The notes under the pieces are model-generated. The model searched no databases, was not told where the DNA came from, and worked only from the letters and a program-made list of their open reading frames with translations. A stretch of DNA of 64,000 nt from Salvator merianae. Its lineage: Eukaryota; Chordata; Lepidosauria; Squamata; Teiidae. The stretch spans positions 47,422,743 to 47,486,742 of the forward strand of contig QVOM02000112.1 in NCBI GenBank assembly GCA_003586115.2, written 5' to 3'. The stretch's first letter is position 1. Each line of letters opens with the position of its first letter. Positions 10,621 to 23,499 of the stretch are shown in pieces. Made by a program: the position numbers and the translations under genes.

Positions 10621-11932
10621 CAAGTGGCAAAGGTGGATATTATCAGTATCCTCAGACTACAAGAGGGACTACAGGTGTTTGAGAGGGGTTGGTCTCTAAC
10701 CATCAAGCAGTACACCACCCAAAGTTGGTGGTATAAAGGGCAATGCCCCACCATATTCAGGTTTTCAAAATACCACACTTCCCTCCTTTTTACACATGTT
10801 ATAATTAAGACTGGCTAACTTGTATATAATACACTATGGCCAACAGGGCCAACTATCACAAGATTGCATAAGACTGCAGCCTCATAGGAGTCCAGTTGCC
10901 ATCAGCTTCACCTAATGTTACCTTGACCTGCTCCATCAGCCGCAATAAGCCGCAGTAGGAAGGATGGTCGAAGTTGTAGTGTAACAACATCTGCCAAGAG
11001 GAGTAGCTCCCTATTTCTTATGTAAGCAAAAAAGACCTGAACCCTCTGCAAGCTGTATGTATTTTAAGGGTTATGATAAACCTGCAGTAAGCTAAATCAA
11101 TGTTGATAGGCTGTGGATATGTTTACTATTTAGTTTTTTCTGTATCAAGAGTCTACTGCTCTTCATGCAGTGCTTGAGAGGTGGGAAGTGCCTGCAATGA
11201 AGAAAGATTTTGCTGATCCCCCTAAACATTACCTTTCCTCAAAGGTGTGCTTTGTTTCTGTTGGTCTTGGTATTTTGTCCCACTCTTGTAATGAGGAATG
11301 TGTCATTTAATTAAAGCTTTTAGGTGCCAGATTACAATTATTCATGGTAGACTGACCCCACTGGCCTACAAGACCGCTGTACTTCAAAGGCTTAGAAAGT
11401 TTTATGTTCCCTGACAGACAGGGCAGCAGGACTGAAGCAACATCTTCTTGCATGTTCGGAGATAGAGCTCGCATAGAAAAGCTTGTGATACCTGATAGGA
11501 TTAATCACCAATTGTTCCTATATCAAAGCCCAAATAATTTAGATTATGGGGCGTTGAGGAGTGGAGGATGTATTAGACCCAAGGCTTGCTGGAGCACAAG
11601 TATAAAATATATGTACTGCTTAGCAGTTTCACTTAAGTATGCACATTGGTTTGTTTCCTTTTTTCCTGGGTAAAATTTTTTAAAATCTCTAGGAAAGAGC
11701 AAAGAATTGCTCTAGAGCTGTTTTGGCTTATTGTGATGCTGACATAAAACAAGAGATTCAGCTTGGTTCATCGTAAACAGTCTGTTCATGACTGTACCCT
11801 TGTATGCAATGGTATGAGTGTTTTTTTAATTGTTTCTGACTTTTACTTTTGGAAGGGATGCTGATCTATACTGCAACTGTTTCTGCCAGATAAATCTTTT
11901 TGCAACTTTCTCTCTTAAGAACAGTGTGTGTC

Positions 11933-11933
<1 letters not shown>
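10621..11933. other. Non-coding stretch, no feature identified
   Basis: Neutral to AT-rich DNA. No coding exon, RNA gene or repeat family could be supported. Short open frames at 10,606-10,818 and 11,404-11,673 lack motifs. Confidence 0.4.

Positions 11934-11967
<34 letters not shown>
11934..11967. repeat. (TG)n microsatellite
   Basis: About 17 TG units on the plus strand just upstream of the large CpG island 3. Confidence 0.97.
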
Positions 11968-11970
<3 letters not shown>

Positions 11971-12329
11971 ATACACGAGGGAACGTACTTGCTCTTGACT
12001 CAACTCTGATATACACCGCTGTCTGTTTTACTCTGCTTGCCTGTAAGCATTTAACAGTGGAGGGAATCGCATCTCGCCATTTCCCCCGCCATCCCTCACA
12101 GCCTCTAGGAACAGCTGTAGGGTTTCTCTCTAGAGTATCAGAGGCTCCCGACCAATGAAGCCGGTGGCTCAAGAAAGCCGAGATCAGTCACGCTCTCTCC
12201 ACCAGCAGCCCTTGGAGGGCGAGTAAGCCAGTTTCGGGCCACGGTCCAAAGCGAGTGTGTCATGGATGGGAGAGAGTTCCTCGCTTCCCTTCGAAAAAGT
12301 CTGGCTTGAACTGAGTCAACATTTAGCCT

Positions 12330-14420
12330 CTAGCAGCTGCGGCGCACGGGATCTGGTGGAGACCGCGGGGGAAGGCGGATAAGCCTGGAAAGGAAACCTC
12401 CCCTTCGACCCACAGCACCTTCGAGCCGTTGCAGCGCTGCTCGTCGGGCTCGAAGCCTCCGGCAGAGCTCTCTTTCAAGCTGCCAAGAGCGGAAGCGTGG
12501 GGCTGGCCTGGCGGGCGGTGGGCGGAAAGAGAGCGTCACCCGTCGCGCTGGGTCTTACGCGTGCTTGTTGGCTGACGGTGGAGGAAGAAAGGACTCTCAG
12601 GCAGGTTAGCAGAAGCGAGCGGCTCCCGCCTCTCTCTCTCGCTCTCTCTCCCCCCTTCCTGTCTGGGTGTGCGCGGGCAGGAGCCGCGGGTGGAAGCCGT
12701 CCATCAGCAACCAGCCCAACCTGCTGCCAGTGATAATGTGCGATCAACACCAAATCACCCCCGCCAGGCACGATCCATCATCTCCTGCACTGCGAGGGGG
12801 GCTCGGCGCGGAGGTGTCTGCATTTATGGGAGGGGGAGAGAGGAAGGGGGAGCAGGAGACGGCTGCGGCAGCCACAAGGTGCACCGGGGAGGCGGTTGCA
12901 GCGGCGCCCCTCGGCCGCCTGCTTTGGCTGCGATCCCGAGCTGGCGAGCGCCGAAGCGCATCTGGGTGGGGGCCAAGCCTCGGCCGATGGGCCGGAGCCA
13001 GCGCTGCCGCCGTTCTGGCTCCTGCGGCTTCTCGAGGAGGAGGAACGAAGGGGACTCGGACTCTGGCGAAGGAGCCGGAATGAGAGGCGGTGGGCGCCCT
13101 GGCTTCTGCCAGATCCTCCCTTGTTCATCTCCTCCCTGGAAAGAAGAGACCTTGGCACAAAGCCGTTTTCCCGGGCGGGGGGGGGGAACCCCTTTCTGTT
13201 GTTTGCATGCTAGTCCTTGCTGGCAGCCTGCTTCTTCCCGCACCGTCCCTGTAACCAACCCTAGACGTCTTTCTGTGGGGAATGAAGTGCGCGGTTGGAC
13301 GCTGTGAGATTGACTCCCGACTCGTGCAAGGCGGGCGGGGGGGGGGGCTCAACCGCGATGCCTCCCGCCCGCCTCCATCTGCGACACACGAGCTCTCTAA
13401 ACCACGCGTGGAGCGCCTCTTTGCGAGGTGAACGGCGCTCCGACGAGAGCGTCAAGTGCTTGTGCGTAAAGGGCTCTGCATAGCGAGGCTAATCCGACTG
13501 GAAAAGCCGGGCCGCGGCTGGATCTCGCCTGCCACCTTTGGCGTCGCTCTGAAATCCCGGGAGTGTTGCTGTTGTCTGCTAAAGCAGCTCAACGAGATGA
13601 AAGAGGGCGGACGGGGACGAAGTAGCAGCCAGCGGCGAGGGGGGACGTCTGGGAAGAAGGCCAAGAGCCACCCGCTCCGCTCCGGGCCACTGCGCCGCGC
13701 TTAGCTCGGGGCTGCTCTCCAGACTCCGGAACCGGCGCGCTCTGCTCCAAAAACCTTCTGGCCCGCGCCTCAGGGCAGTTAAGGCCGGGTCGGGCCGGGT
13801 GCTGCCAGCTCCGCCCTGGCGCTCGTGTGTGCCTGGAGGTGGGGGGAGGCGCGCTGCCGGAGTGGGAGAGAAACCACAGCACGCACCTGGGCCCGGCTGG
13901 GCTCTGGAGGGGAGGAGAGGGGGAGGACGGAGAGGCAGCAGTAAGATCGCAAAGGCGCCGCCGGCCCCTCCCCCTCCCCCTCCTCGCGGGCGCCGCGGTC
14001 TCGCTTGCTCTTTGCAGCAGCCGGAAGACCAAGCAAGCTCGCTTCGGCTGCTGCCTGCCTGTCACCCCCGCGCGGGCGCTCCTCGGAGCGGTAACCCTCT
14101 TGACCCAGATAAGAGCCAGGATGGCGGCCCTCTCTCGCTTGACTCCTCGGCGGTTGCGTTCCCTCCCCCGCTTCTTTCTTCCCACCAGTCGCGGCAGCGG
14201 CAGCGAAATGCCGCAGGGGCTCGGTTGGCTTCCCTGGGCGCTCAGCGGCGCTTAGCTGTACCACGCCGACCGCTTGCGCCGCGGCGGACCGGGAGGGCGT
14301 TCCGACGAGGGGAGAGAGAGAGGCAGCCGGATCAGGCTGGGCGTGGTGGTCTTCAGGGATTCTGTGGATTTGGTGGAGAAGGGAAGGAGCGCATGGCCAG
14401 AGAACCCGGGGGAGGGGGTG
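12330..14420. promoter_or_regulatory. CpG island 3, the largest in the window
   Basis: About 2 kb of dense CpG and GC, including G/C homopolymer runs near 13,178 and 13,336. Long overlapping frames exist on both strands (up to 235 codons at 13,799-14,506), but they consist of Arg, Pro, Gly, Ala and Ser without domains and coexist in several frames, so they are by-products of composition. A large island like this normally marks a promoter or a Polycomb-regulated developmental locus. No transcript start can be fixed. Confidence 0.65.
14121..14255 (+). other. Small open frame with a strong Kozak context (doubtful)
   Basis: An ATG in the context gccaggatggcgg opens a 44-codon frame inside CpG island 3. 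The N-terminus (MAALSRLTPRRLRSLPRFF) is arginine-rich with no acidic residue before Glu29, which resembles a mitochondrial presequence. No clear splice donor is seen before the stop codon. Arginine-rich frames are common in CpG islands, so this may be chance. Confidence 0.12.
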
Positions 14421-14429
14421 GTGGACAAG

Positions 14430-15790
14430 ATTCGTTCCCCCATCCCCACCCGCCTCGAAGCACAAAACAGCCGGTCCTGAAAGGCAGGCATCTTGAAATC
14501 TGCTAAGACGCTTCGAAAGAAGGCTCTCTACGTATCCTCAGAGGCACTCTTTGTTCTTTCTTTTTCTTTAATTTATTTTAGCGTATTATTTCAATCCTGG
14601 TGAGGTGCAGGAAAGGACAAGAAATAAGATCTACCGGTTAGATTTCGCCACAGCACGCTGCCCCCGCCTTCTCCAGGAAGCCACTGTCCTATCTAGCACC
14701 GGCGACCTCAAATGGCCTTTCTTTCAAAGAGGCTTCTCAAATGCCCTTTCCTCTGAAGAGCCTTCAGTTTAAAACGCGCCTTGCGAATTTAATAAGTGGC
14801 AGTTCTGATGTTCTGTATTCACTCCGTGTCTTTCCCCTTCGTGTTTCCAGTGAGGGAACGGGACCGTTTCGAAGCATTGACAGCTTATTCTTTGGATTAG
14901 TCTTCTTTCATGGTTCAGCTCCAAGGCACATATTCTCTCTTGGTTTTTCCCCCATAGAAGACTCCTTTCAGCCCCCAAACCATTTACATTTGTGATATAG
15001 GATCATGCCACAAACTAAGCACACCCTCCACACCTTTCTGTCCTCAGAGAATCCAAGTGGCCTATGGATGCTGTGCTGTTGGCTATTGAAGCTGAAAAAC
15101 CCAAGATAACCCCATTACAGAATCAGGCGGAGAGACAAAAGGGTCTTGGAAAGGAATAAAGCTTCTTACTGGGAAGTCGGGCAAAGGTGGCGACGGAGCA
15201 AGGAAGTCAGTGCCCGCTATGCCTCTTTCTCAAAAACTAAGATAGGTCCTGGAGCCCTCTTATATCTCTAGCTGAAAGGTGGGTGAGGAGGGAGGAGAGG
15301 TGAATGAAAAATGCATAACTGAAGCATAATCCTTCCCATCCACTTCCTTGGGAGCACGCTGTTCATACAGCTCTTTACATAGCTAGTCTAGCTAGATGGA
15401 TGCCAGATGAGCCTTGAATTCTGGATCCTTAGAGGAAATGGATGGCAAGACTGGGCAGGTTGCTGATTCCAACTGCCTTCGTAGCAGTTTCACAATGATC
15501 TTCCCAGGGATTGCTACAAGTCCACTGCTGGAATAAGAATCAAGAGAGCTGGAGAATCTCTTTGAGTACTGGGTCATACTTGTGAAGTAAGGTGTTTCCA
15601 CAGCCCAGCTATGAAGGTACATGGTATTAAGCAGGTCTGAGTAAGTGTTTGCGTGGGAGGCCTCCTGGGAACCCCATTTGCAGTGTCTTAAGTCCAACAG
15701 CAAAGAGTGGGATGTAAATACTCAAAAATCTACTGCCTTGGAAGCACACTATTTACACTGCTAGGGAATTAAGGAAATCCATTATGTTTC
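14430..15790. other. Non-coding stretch, no feature identified
   Basis: Composition falls back to neutral after the CpG island. No repeat family or coding exon was recognised. The minus-strand frame at 15,392-15,703 (103 codons) has no recognisable domain. Confidence 0.4.
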
Positions 15791-15799
15791 TGGTAGCAT

Positions 15800-18700
15800 G
15801 AGGAAGTGTTTTTTAAGAAACCATCTCCTCCTGGGTGACAGCCAGGAGACCCCTTCTGTTGTCCTAGTGCTGGCAGCAGATCATCTTCAGTGGACAGAGC
15901 CTGGGCCATTCTTGCCAGAGGGCATCTGTTGGCTTGAGGGACCGAATGTACCTTGGGTGAGAGAACAGAGGAGAGTCATCCATTTTAGGGCGAGATATGA
16001 CTATGGGAGGCACAGAGGAAGAGTTCAGAGAAGAAGTGTGAGACATATTAAGGCTATCACTCCTTCTGCTCTGACTCCCAACCTTCAGAATGCAGAAATG
16101 CCTGTCAATCTCCCTACCGGCTTGGTGCTGCTGTTCTTAAATGCCATGTCAGTCCAAAACAAGTCATCACTCATCCACAGTTTAATCGTGGATGAAAGGC
16201 TGACCTGGTATGTATTACAGAGACATGGGTGGATGAGCTGGGAGGCCCGGCACTTACTCAGCTCTGCCCGCAAGGACATCTGGTGCAGCACCAATCCAGG
16301 CTTGTAGGGCAGGGTGGGAGAGTCACCATAGTCCACAAAGAATCCATCTTTCTCACCAGGTTCCCAGTCTGCTCTATGACCAGGTCTGAAGGACTGGTCT
16401 TGGGCCGAAGAGAGAGAACAGGGTTGCTGTTAGTGTACTGTTCACCCTGCAAAATCTTCCTTATCTGGAGTGGTGGAGGCTGTCTCAGGTGTGGTGCTGA
16501 AGGCCCCCCACACCACCTTCAGTTTCCATACTGAGGACACTACTTGTAGGCCAGATCAATACTTCATGGCTTCTATGACAACCATAGAAGGGTAATAATC
16601 CATTAGTACATGTTTTTGTAGTGAATCTGTTGTCATAGTTGGATGATTTCCTGGTGAAATTTGCTCTTATGGCGTCAGTTCCCCACTGCAGAGATGACAG
16701 ACTGATTGAAATGGTAGATTCCTGATGGCTGTGGAGGAATTTCCAGTTGACATGGTTGGTGCTCCTTTCAAGACTCTGATCTCACTTTGGAATTGCAAGG
16801 TGAGTAAAGCTATTGACATGATTACGGCATGCAATGAAGCAGGAGGGTTGATGCCAAGAGCACAAATGGCATAAATCCCAATGTGAACACAGGTAAGAGC
16901 ACACTATTGTGTCTACCATTTGGTGGTAGCGGCAGCAGCACAGAAGACTTCTTCACTGCCACTGCATCCTCAAGGGCCCATCCAGCAGAAATATTCTGCA
17001 TGGTTAAAGAGCTGTGCCACCATCTGTGGGTCCATCTGTGCCACCACTGGAGGCTTGCTGTGATAAATTTACTACTCGCTTTCAGGGAGAAGTCACTCAG
17101 ATTCACATGGAATTGGACTCCATAGCTGAAAGTAGTTAAACAAAGGAGTCTGGAGCACTATCTGGTACTGTTATTTTGGATCAGTTTCACTTTTCTTCTC
17201 AATCCTTGCCCATCATGGCTAATAAAAACTAGCCAAGGGGGTATGGCTAAGTGGGTCCAGGGAATAATAAATGTCTCACTGTGGGAGGGCAAGAGGCCAG
17301 TGGTGCTCAAGGAAACTGTGGCATGTCCCCTCCTTAAAAGATCCTCCTTGGATCCAGAGGTACTAAATAACTATTGCCCAGTTGCTAAAATTTGGGCAAG
17401 GTGCTGGAGAGAAATGCTGCCAGATTTCCTTGTTTGCCCCATTTCTTCTCCGGCCCAAACTGCCCATTTTCCATCTGGCCCTGGGGTAGTATTTTAGATA
17501 TAAGAATTGTCCCCTGGTACACTCAGTGTCTTTGAGAGCCTCAAAGTTCATTGCTACATCTTTGGGTATTCTTTAGCATTCCAAAGTCCACTTTCTCTCT
17601 CATGCTTCCACGGAGTCTACTACTGTCATCTTTTGAATGGTCTCTGATCATCTCAAAGCTCACTGCTATGTCTTTTGCTCTCCAGAAGTCCATCTTTACT
17701 ACAGCAGCTGAACTTTGCACCATCCTGGCAAGAAGCTGAACTTTCTCTGGGTTCCAGAGAGCTGTAGGCCAGCTACTTTGCTGAAGTCACTCTAGAGACA
17801 AGGCTCGAATTCATTCTTCCTTCTTACAGGCTTGTTGTGTGATGTCCCACTGTAACTGTTGCAACTAATGGCAAGGGGTAACTGTGGATCGGGTGTGTAA
17901 TTGATGTCTCTTAAGGTTAATAACTCAGTGACAAACAGGACCAATTCATGAACAATTTGAGTGACTATCATTTTGGCTTATTTGCCCCAGAGTGAAAGTG
18001 TTCCATTGCTGATATTTTTGCCACTTGTATTGGAATAAAGTTATTTGCTGTGTTTCTTTTACATTCCAATAAAGAAATGTTTTATTAACATCAACCAAGT
18101 TTTTCCCTCCCTTGGGATCAACTCCAAACCGTTTTCAGTGAAACCAAACTCTTAGTCCTAAAGATCCTGGACACATGTGGGAACAGTGTCAGACACATGT
18201 ATAAAGGCAGTTCCCATAACTTAGTGCATGATCTGGAGGTGCTTCTACATTCATTGCTGTCACTTGAGGCTGAGGTGACCGTGGTAGCCAGAAGTGCCTA
18301 CTCAGTCTCTGACTGGTTTGCCAGCTTCAGCCTTTCCTGGATAGGGACATCTTGGCCACAATGATTCATGTTCCAATAACCTCCAGACTAGATTACTTTA
18401 ATATGCTCTACATGGGACTAACTTTGAAGATGGTCTGGAAGCCAGATCTAGCATAGACTTTAGCAGCTTGACTGCTGATGGGAGTCTCTGGCTGGACGCA
18501 TATCATGCTAGTCCTAAAAGATTTGCACTGGATACCTATTTGCTACTGAATCTCTGCTACTACACTTGGGCAACAGTAATTTGAGACATCAGACTGTAAA
18601 CTCTGTGTTCCTGCTAATGACAGAAGATCTACCATATCATAGGTATACTGAAAACTGTGGTGTTTACCTTCAGTATCTTTCACTTCATTTGTAGATTAAT

Positions 18701-18900
18701 AATGTTCCCTCTTCAATTTTGGCATATCAGAACTGAAGTATCCAAGATCTTACTGTTTCCTCATAATCCTCTGAGTGGAATCACTGATAAGAGCTACCCA
18801 TTTGCACGTCCAACCCCTTATATGAACACTGGGATGATCAGAGAGAGACCAAAGAACTTACTAGCTAGCATGGGCTGATACTTCAATGACATCTGGAGAG
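15800..18900 (+). mobile_element. Decayed L2-type LINE (endonuclease, RT and C-terminal parts)
   Basis: Frameshifted pieces of an L2-clade ORF2 run in the expected order on the plus strand. Endonuclease pieces include LNAMSVQNKSSLIHSLIVDE (about 16,134-16,193), a HLVQHQ...VTIVHKESI stretch (16,277-16,348) and a GLVLG...LLLVY stretch (16,391-16,440). Reverse transcriptase follows with SSLDPEVLNNYCPVAK at 17,342-17,389. The C-terminal region includes a YMG-type motif near 18,400 and an LHWIPI-like motif near 18,526. Stops and frameshifts make it inactive. An LTR-like repeat interrupts it between RT and C-terminus. Confidence 0.85.
17490..18115 (+). mobile_element. LTR-like dispersed repeat inserted in the L2 LINE
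   Basis: Begins near a tataagaattgtcc element that matches the tataagagcaag region of copies at about 51.1 and 62.5 kb, shares the ctttgctgaagtcactc block with 51,251-51,267, and ends with ggaataaagttattt and a second aataaa, matching the tail at about 63.9 kb. A TATA-like box upstream and polyadenylation signals downstream suggest an LTR or LTR-derived unit, but this is inference. L2 sequence resumes after it. Confidence 0.5.
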
Positions 18901-21900
18901 CATCACATTGGGAAACTCTGTTTTATATTTGCAGTGTATGCATACCTACTAATGTGGGGACATGGGATGAATATGATATCCTGAAAGTTAAGGGTGGGGT
19001 GGGGTGGAGATAGAATTTTCCCTTGGGATTTGGGAAATATTATATTAAGTGTTTTCAAAGAGATTCTCTACTTCCAACACATCTCCCCACCAGTTCCGAC
19101 AGGGATTCACTCAGCTAATAGTTTTGTCTTCAACTGAAGAGAACAATGCCCCCAGAACACCCTCCTGTGTTACTTTAACTCTTCACTTCTAACATGCCTG
19201 CTAAACGACTGCTTAGTTTTTAGAAACTCACATATTCCAACTTGTTTTCTTCCTTTGCCTTTCTGATTTGATGCTGGGGAGTCGTTTGCTGAACTGATCC
19301 ATCCATCTTTCAGGACCTGATTTTTCTTTTATTCCTTTTGGCATTTAGTAGGGATCACTGGAAATTCCTATAGATATCCATTTTCCTCAATATTAGTATA
19401 GTTTCTTATTATGCTCCACAATTGCTTCTCCCTGTTAGCTGTTTCATGCATTGTCCAAGTTCTGTTCTAGTTGTCATCTGGCAGGAAGTAAAATGAGACT
19501 GTTCCATGTGGAAATGATTTTGTTCGGTCATACTTATTTCATCTTTGGATATCTTAACAGAGGCCGAATTCTTTCTCTGTCTATTGATACGGAAAGTAAT
19601 TAGCACCCATAAACACTTGAGGTATGCTTCATATGTCCTCATTCAGTTATGATGCTCAGTGAAACTCTTGATAAGATATTGATTTCTGGGCCTACTATTT
19701 TCAGAATTTCTTCTCCATTTTCCAGCACTGACATCTCTGAGTTTCTAATAGTTTTGGCCATGGTTCAAAAAGGTTTCACAGTTATAAGACAATTTGAGGA
19801 CCTGCAGCAATTCTGCACTGTACTAGGCTGTCTTGGATAGTCTTTGAGCTATTGTTGGGTGAAAACACACCCTGGATGCCAAGAATTTTTAGTAGATTAA
19901 GGACAGACAGAATATTTCAATTTTCCCCCCATACTGTTAGCTGCTAAGGGATTGTACATTATGACCTCTGTGGTTCACTTCACCTCCTGTATTGTATGAT
20001 TCTGCAATTGGATAAAGGCCTCAGCTACAAAATCTAAGTGATCAGTGAACATTAAGATATAATACTTACTATATCTGTTATGGTATCTTGAAGTCTCTAT
20101 TTATCTGTACTTATTCACAAACGTTTTGGGATAGGTGCAGACAAAGTCAAGCATTTTAAATTCCAGTTATTCCCAGGGAAGACTGTGCAGTTTCCCATTG
20201 AAATCTATAAAGACTTAAAAGTGCTTAACATTGGTTTACACTCTAATTGTCCCAGAGTTTGGCTTAGCTCTATGGCAGTTCACATAATAAAGTCTTTCTT
20301 ATCTGATAAACTTCCCTGATTGTCCAGTTAAACAAGATAGCCTGCATATGAAAAGCCATTGTTTAAGCTGCATCCTGAATGGACCCAGATGGCTAGTTCG
20401 CCTTGACAGAAAAGGAGCTGGAATGAACTGGATTTTTCATAAGGAATTAGAAAGAGAAATAAAAACCAATTTGCAAGCTCCAGAGCAGAGAACTTGTGAA
20501 GTCTAAAGGAAAAAGTGGAGGTTTTTCCAAAACCTGTTTGGTGTGTAGCATGAAAATAGAACTCCCATTTCTATATTCAACTCCCATATGGTCCGGAAAT
20601 TCAAACTACCAAACAGTATTTTCCATATGCACAATGGTATTTATTCATGTTCTCACATTTAATGGAACTCAGTGCAACACATTCTAAGGATGTTCCACAT
20701 CCAGGCAAGGACTTGACCCGTGAGCCAGACTTACTTAGCTTCAGTAACTGGTGACCTTGTGTTCCTTCAGATCATACACAGGAAGCATTTTGTCCATCAG
20801 CAATTCCTACACAATTGTCATCACTGTCTTCAATGTATCTAATATATCCTCTTTTGTTACACTTATTTAGAGGAAATAGGTGTGATTGCCCACCAATCAG
20901 ATTAGGGGGGGCTTGTGATTTTACAAACATGATGCAGTTTTCAATTCAATAGTTCTAGATTCAGAGGAAACACTTTTTTGGATCCCTAAGGGAACAGAGC
21001 AGACTGACAGAACACTACAATACAACCCTTTCTGTATTTTCTGGGAAGTAAATCCAATTGTATTCTACTGGACCTATTCTTGCACTTTTGAGAAATGGCT
21101 TGTCACTCTTCTGAGCAATTGTCATTGAACAGCTGCATACCAATATCCAGTCGAGGTTATGGATTAGGATCATGAGGGGAAGAACAAGCTTTGGCTGCTT
21201 CTCTTCGATCTTCCCACACTATAGCTGGGGAGTTGAAAGTGAAGCTTTTGATTGGGACCTCACTCCTTCCCAATTCTGTGGTCTTCCAAGAATAATACCC
21301 AGGACTGAGAGCAAATGGAAGTGCATATATCTAGAAAGATGGAAACACAAGAGATGCATATTAATATCAAGTGGTATCCAACTGGGCTAAAAGGGAATGT
21401 TTGGACATTGTTTAGATATGTATCCTAGTCTTTACATATAAATAAATGGAACATACACTAGCCAAAGCGAAACAATGTTAACTGCCATAGATTGATATGG
21501 GAGTTTAACAATAAGCTACTCAACTAAAGCAAATGGCCCTTTCAAAACTTACCATCTAGGCCACATTTTACACATGTTATCAATCATCTTGGAAATGTAA
21601 AATGTATTCCATTCTTAAGATCTACTCCTCATTTCCAGTCAGAGGAAGGAAATATTTTGAAAAACAAAGCAAAACAAAAAAAAAAAAGTTTGATCTCTGA
21701 TCATGTTAGAGAAGCCAGTTTTTAAAGGGAAGGCTGCTGCAAGCAAAATACAACAGAAACAACTTAGGCAGGAAATAATAATTTATTCTAAAACAAACAG
21801 GGTTTATTTCCCCTCTCTGTAATCAGAATATACTAGTGTAAAGTTGGAGTGTATCTCATTTATGGAATAAATTGACTCTTGTCCCCTCCCTCTGCACATA

Positions 21901-22130
21901 TCACGGCTGATTTTGCAACTACTGACAGTTCCTATTAGGAACTATACAAAGTGCAATTTAAAGATCTGGTGCTTGAGCTGGGTTGCCCCCACGCCCACTT
22001 TACACTTTTTGTTGGCTGAGTCAAATTATGGATTAAGCCTGTGGAAAAAAGGGGAGCAGAATAAAAACACAGAATCTCAACCTCCCCTAACCCCCCAGGC
22101 AAAAACTACAAAACTATAACTAGATATCAC
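18901..22130. other. AT-rich non-coding stretch, no feature identified
   Basis: About 3 kb of mostly AT-rich DNA with no supported exon, RNA or repeat family. Short frames are random in appearance. A small A-rich run occurs near 21,668-21,688. Confidence 0.45.
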
Positions 22131-22259
22131 TTTATGTCAGCTTGGGAAGAAGGCAAAATGGCTCTTTGGTTGTCTTTCCCCCTGGAAAAGAACAAAAGGT
22201 ACTATCTGATGATGAGAAGGCAACCAATTTGAATACATATCAACAGATAAACACACAGT

Positions 22260-22460
22260 CTGTTTGTTCCCTCTCATACAAGGCAAATTGATTTCTCTTG
22301 CTTCAGCCTGAAGCCAGGGACTAGAATATTCCATCAAATGTTGCAAACTGAAATACTCTTTTCCTTGTGTAATATGACTCATGTTACTGTTAAGTCCTGG
22401 TGTCAAGGTTACTTTCTTAGTGACATTTATGAGTTTCCAAACATGCTTTTCAAACATTTT
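22260..22460 (-). repeat. Possible third copy of the repeat core seen at 5.87 and 9.32 kb
   Basis: The segment around 22,327-22,365 (tattccatcaaatgttgcaa and following bases) resembles the cores near 5,868 and 9,322. Similarity by eye is moderate and short, so common ancestry is tentative. Confidence 0.3.
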
Positions 22461-22840
22461 CAGCTAAACAGATTTTTTTTTTTAATCCTATGAATACAAG
22501 AATCTAAACAGTCCACTCTGCTGCCTTTTGATTTTTATGAAGACAAGTTACTGTTAGCTGTAGTATGGACTACCAACAGAAGAGTAAATTAGATCTGACC
22601 AATAGATATGAAGAGCAGTGACATCACCTTGACATAATATTTTACTACCCTCATGAGTCTGGTGATGTCTTGAATAAAAGACAGCTTTCAGAATAGTAGG
22701 TGCTATTAATCACACACAATGGCTACATTGATATGGCCAAGAGTTTGACCGCTTCAGGGGTGGGGGACACAGGATCTGCCTCCTACGGTAGTAGCCATGC
22801 CAGGACGCTGTGAGGTAGATCAGGGCCTCTGAAATCCTCG

Positions 22841-22868
22841 CAGCTGCAGAATGAAAGTTCTGCAGCTG
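22841..22868. other. Short perfect hairpin
   Basis: The 11-bp arm cagctgcagaa is followed after six bases by its exact complement ttctgcagctg. It is near a run of moderately GC-rich unique DNA. No element or RNA family is recognised, and a palindrome of this size can occur by chance. Confidence 0.7.
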
Positions 22869-23130
22869 TAAAGTTTTCTTCCTTGTGGACTTTTGTGACA
22901 GATGAGAAATGGTCCTAGAAATTGGCTCTTTTTCTAATGTAAAACAAGCACGGGTTGTTTACCTTCTCTATGCTCCATCAGTCTTTATGGTGAAGAAGGT
23001 ATATTTACAGGTAATCCTATAGTTAGGGTGCCTCTGGGATACCCTGTAGGCTGGTTACGTATGGGATCATTTGCCTGCCAAGTCCCAGGGTGCCGTTGGA
23101 GTGTCCTTCATAGCCATGTGGGTGCAGTCA

Positions 23131-23318
23131 TTGTTCTGATTATTGTGTTGGGTACCACCGAGTCACAGCTGACTCCTGTTTGACTGCATGGGCATCTCTA
23201 TTCAGCTTTCTCAGTAGAGATATAGAAATGGTTTGCCGTTGCCTGCTTCTGGGGAGTTGGGGGATCAAACTGGCAACCTGCTGCTTTCCAGGCAGTTTGC
23301 TCTACTACTGACTCCCAT
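23131..23318 (-). mobile_element. tRNA-derived SINE, copy 1
   Basis: Matches the other copies at 32.1, 42.1 and 57.2 kb: tail segment with agatatagaaatggtttgcc, then the tRNA-like head read in reverse (gggatcaaactggcaacc, then ctgctttccaggcagtttgc). Head at the right end means minus-strand orientation. The B-box equivalent is mutated. Confidence 0.8.
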
Positions 23319-23499
23319 TGTATTATTTTACACTTACATTAATGTAAAGTCTAGGCGTGGAAGGAAATCTAGTGGCACAATAACTTGTATTTTCAGTGAA
23401 AACTTCAGCTAGTTAAATATGGATGTGCTAGCTTCTCCCTAACTAGCTGTGGACAGATGACTAGATTAGTCTTGCCTAGACCTGCCTGGAGAGAGAATG

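Noticed and set aside
12669..13307. 212-codon plus-strand frame
   Set aside because: Arg/Gly/Pro-rich frame in CpG island 3 with several competing frames.
13779..14506. Overlapping 228- and 235-codon frames on opposite strands
   Set aside because: Both strands open through the same CpG island with low-complexity composition; no domain or splice evidence.
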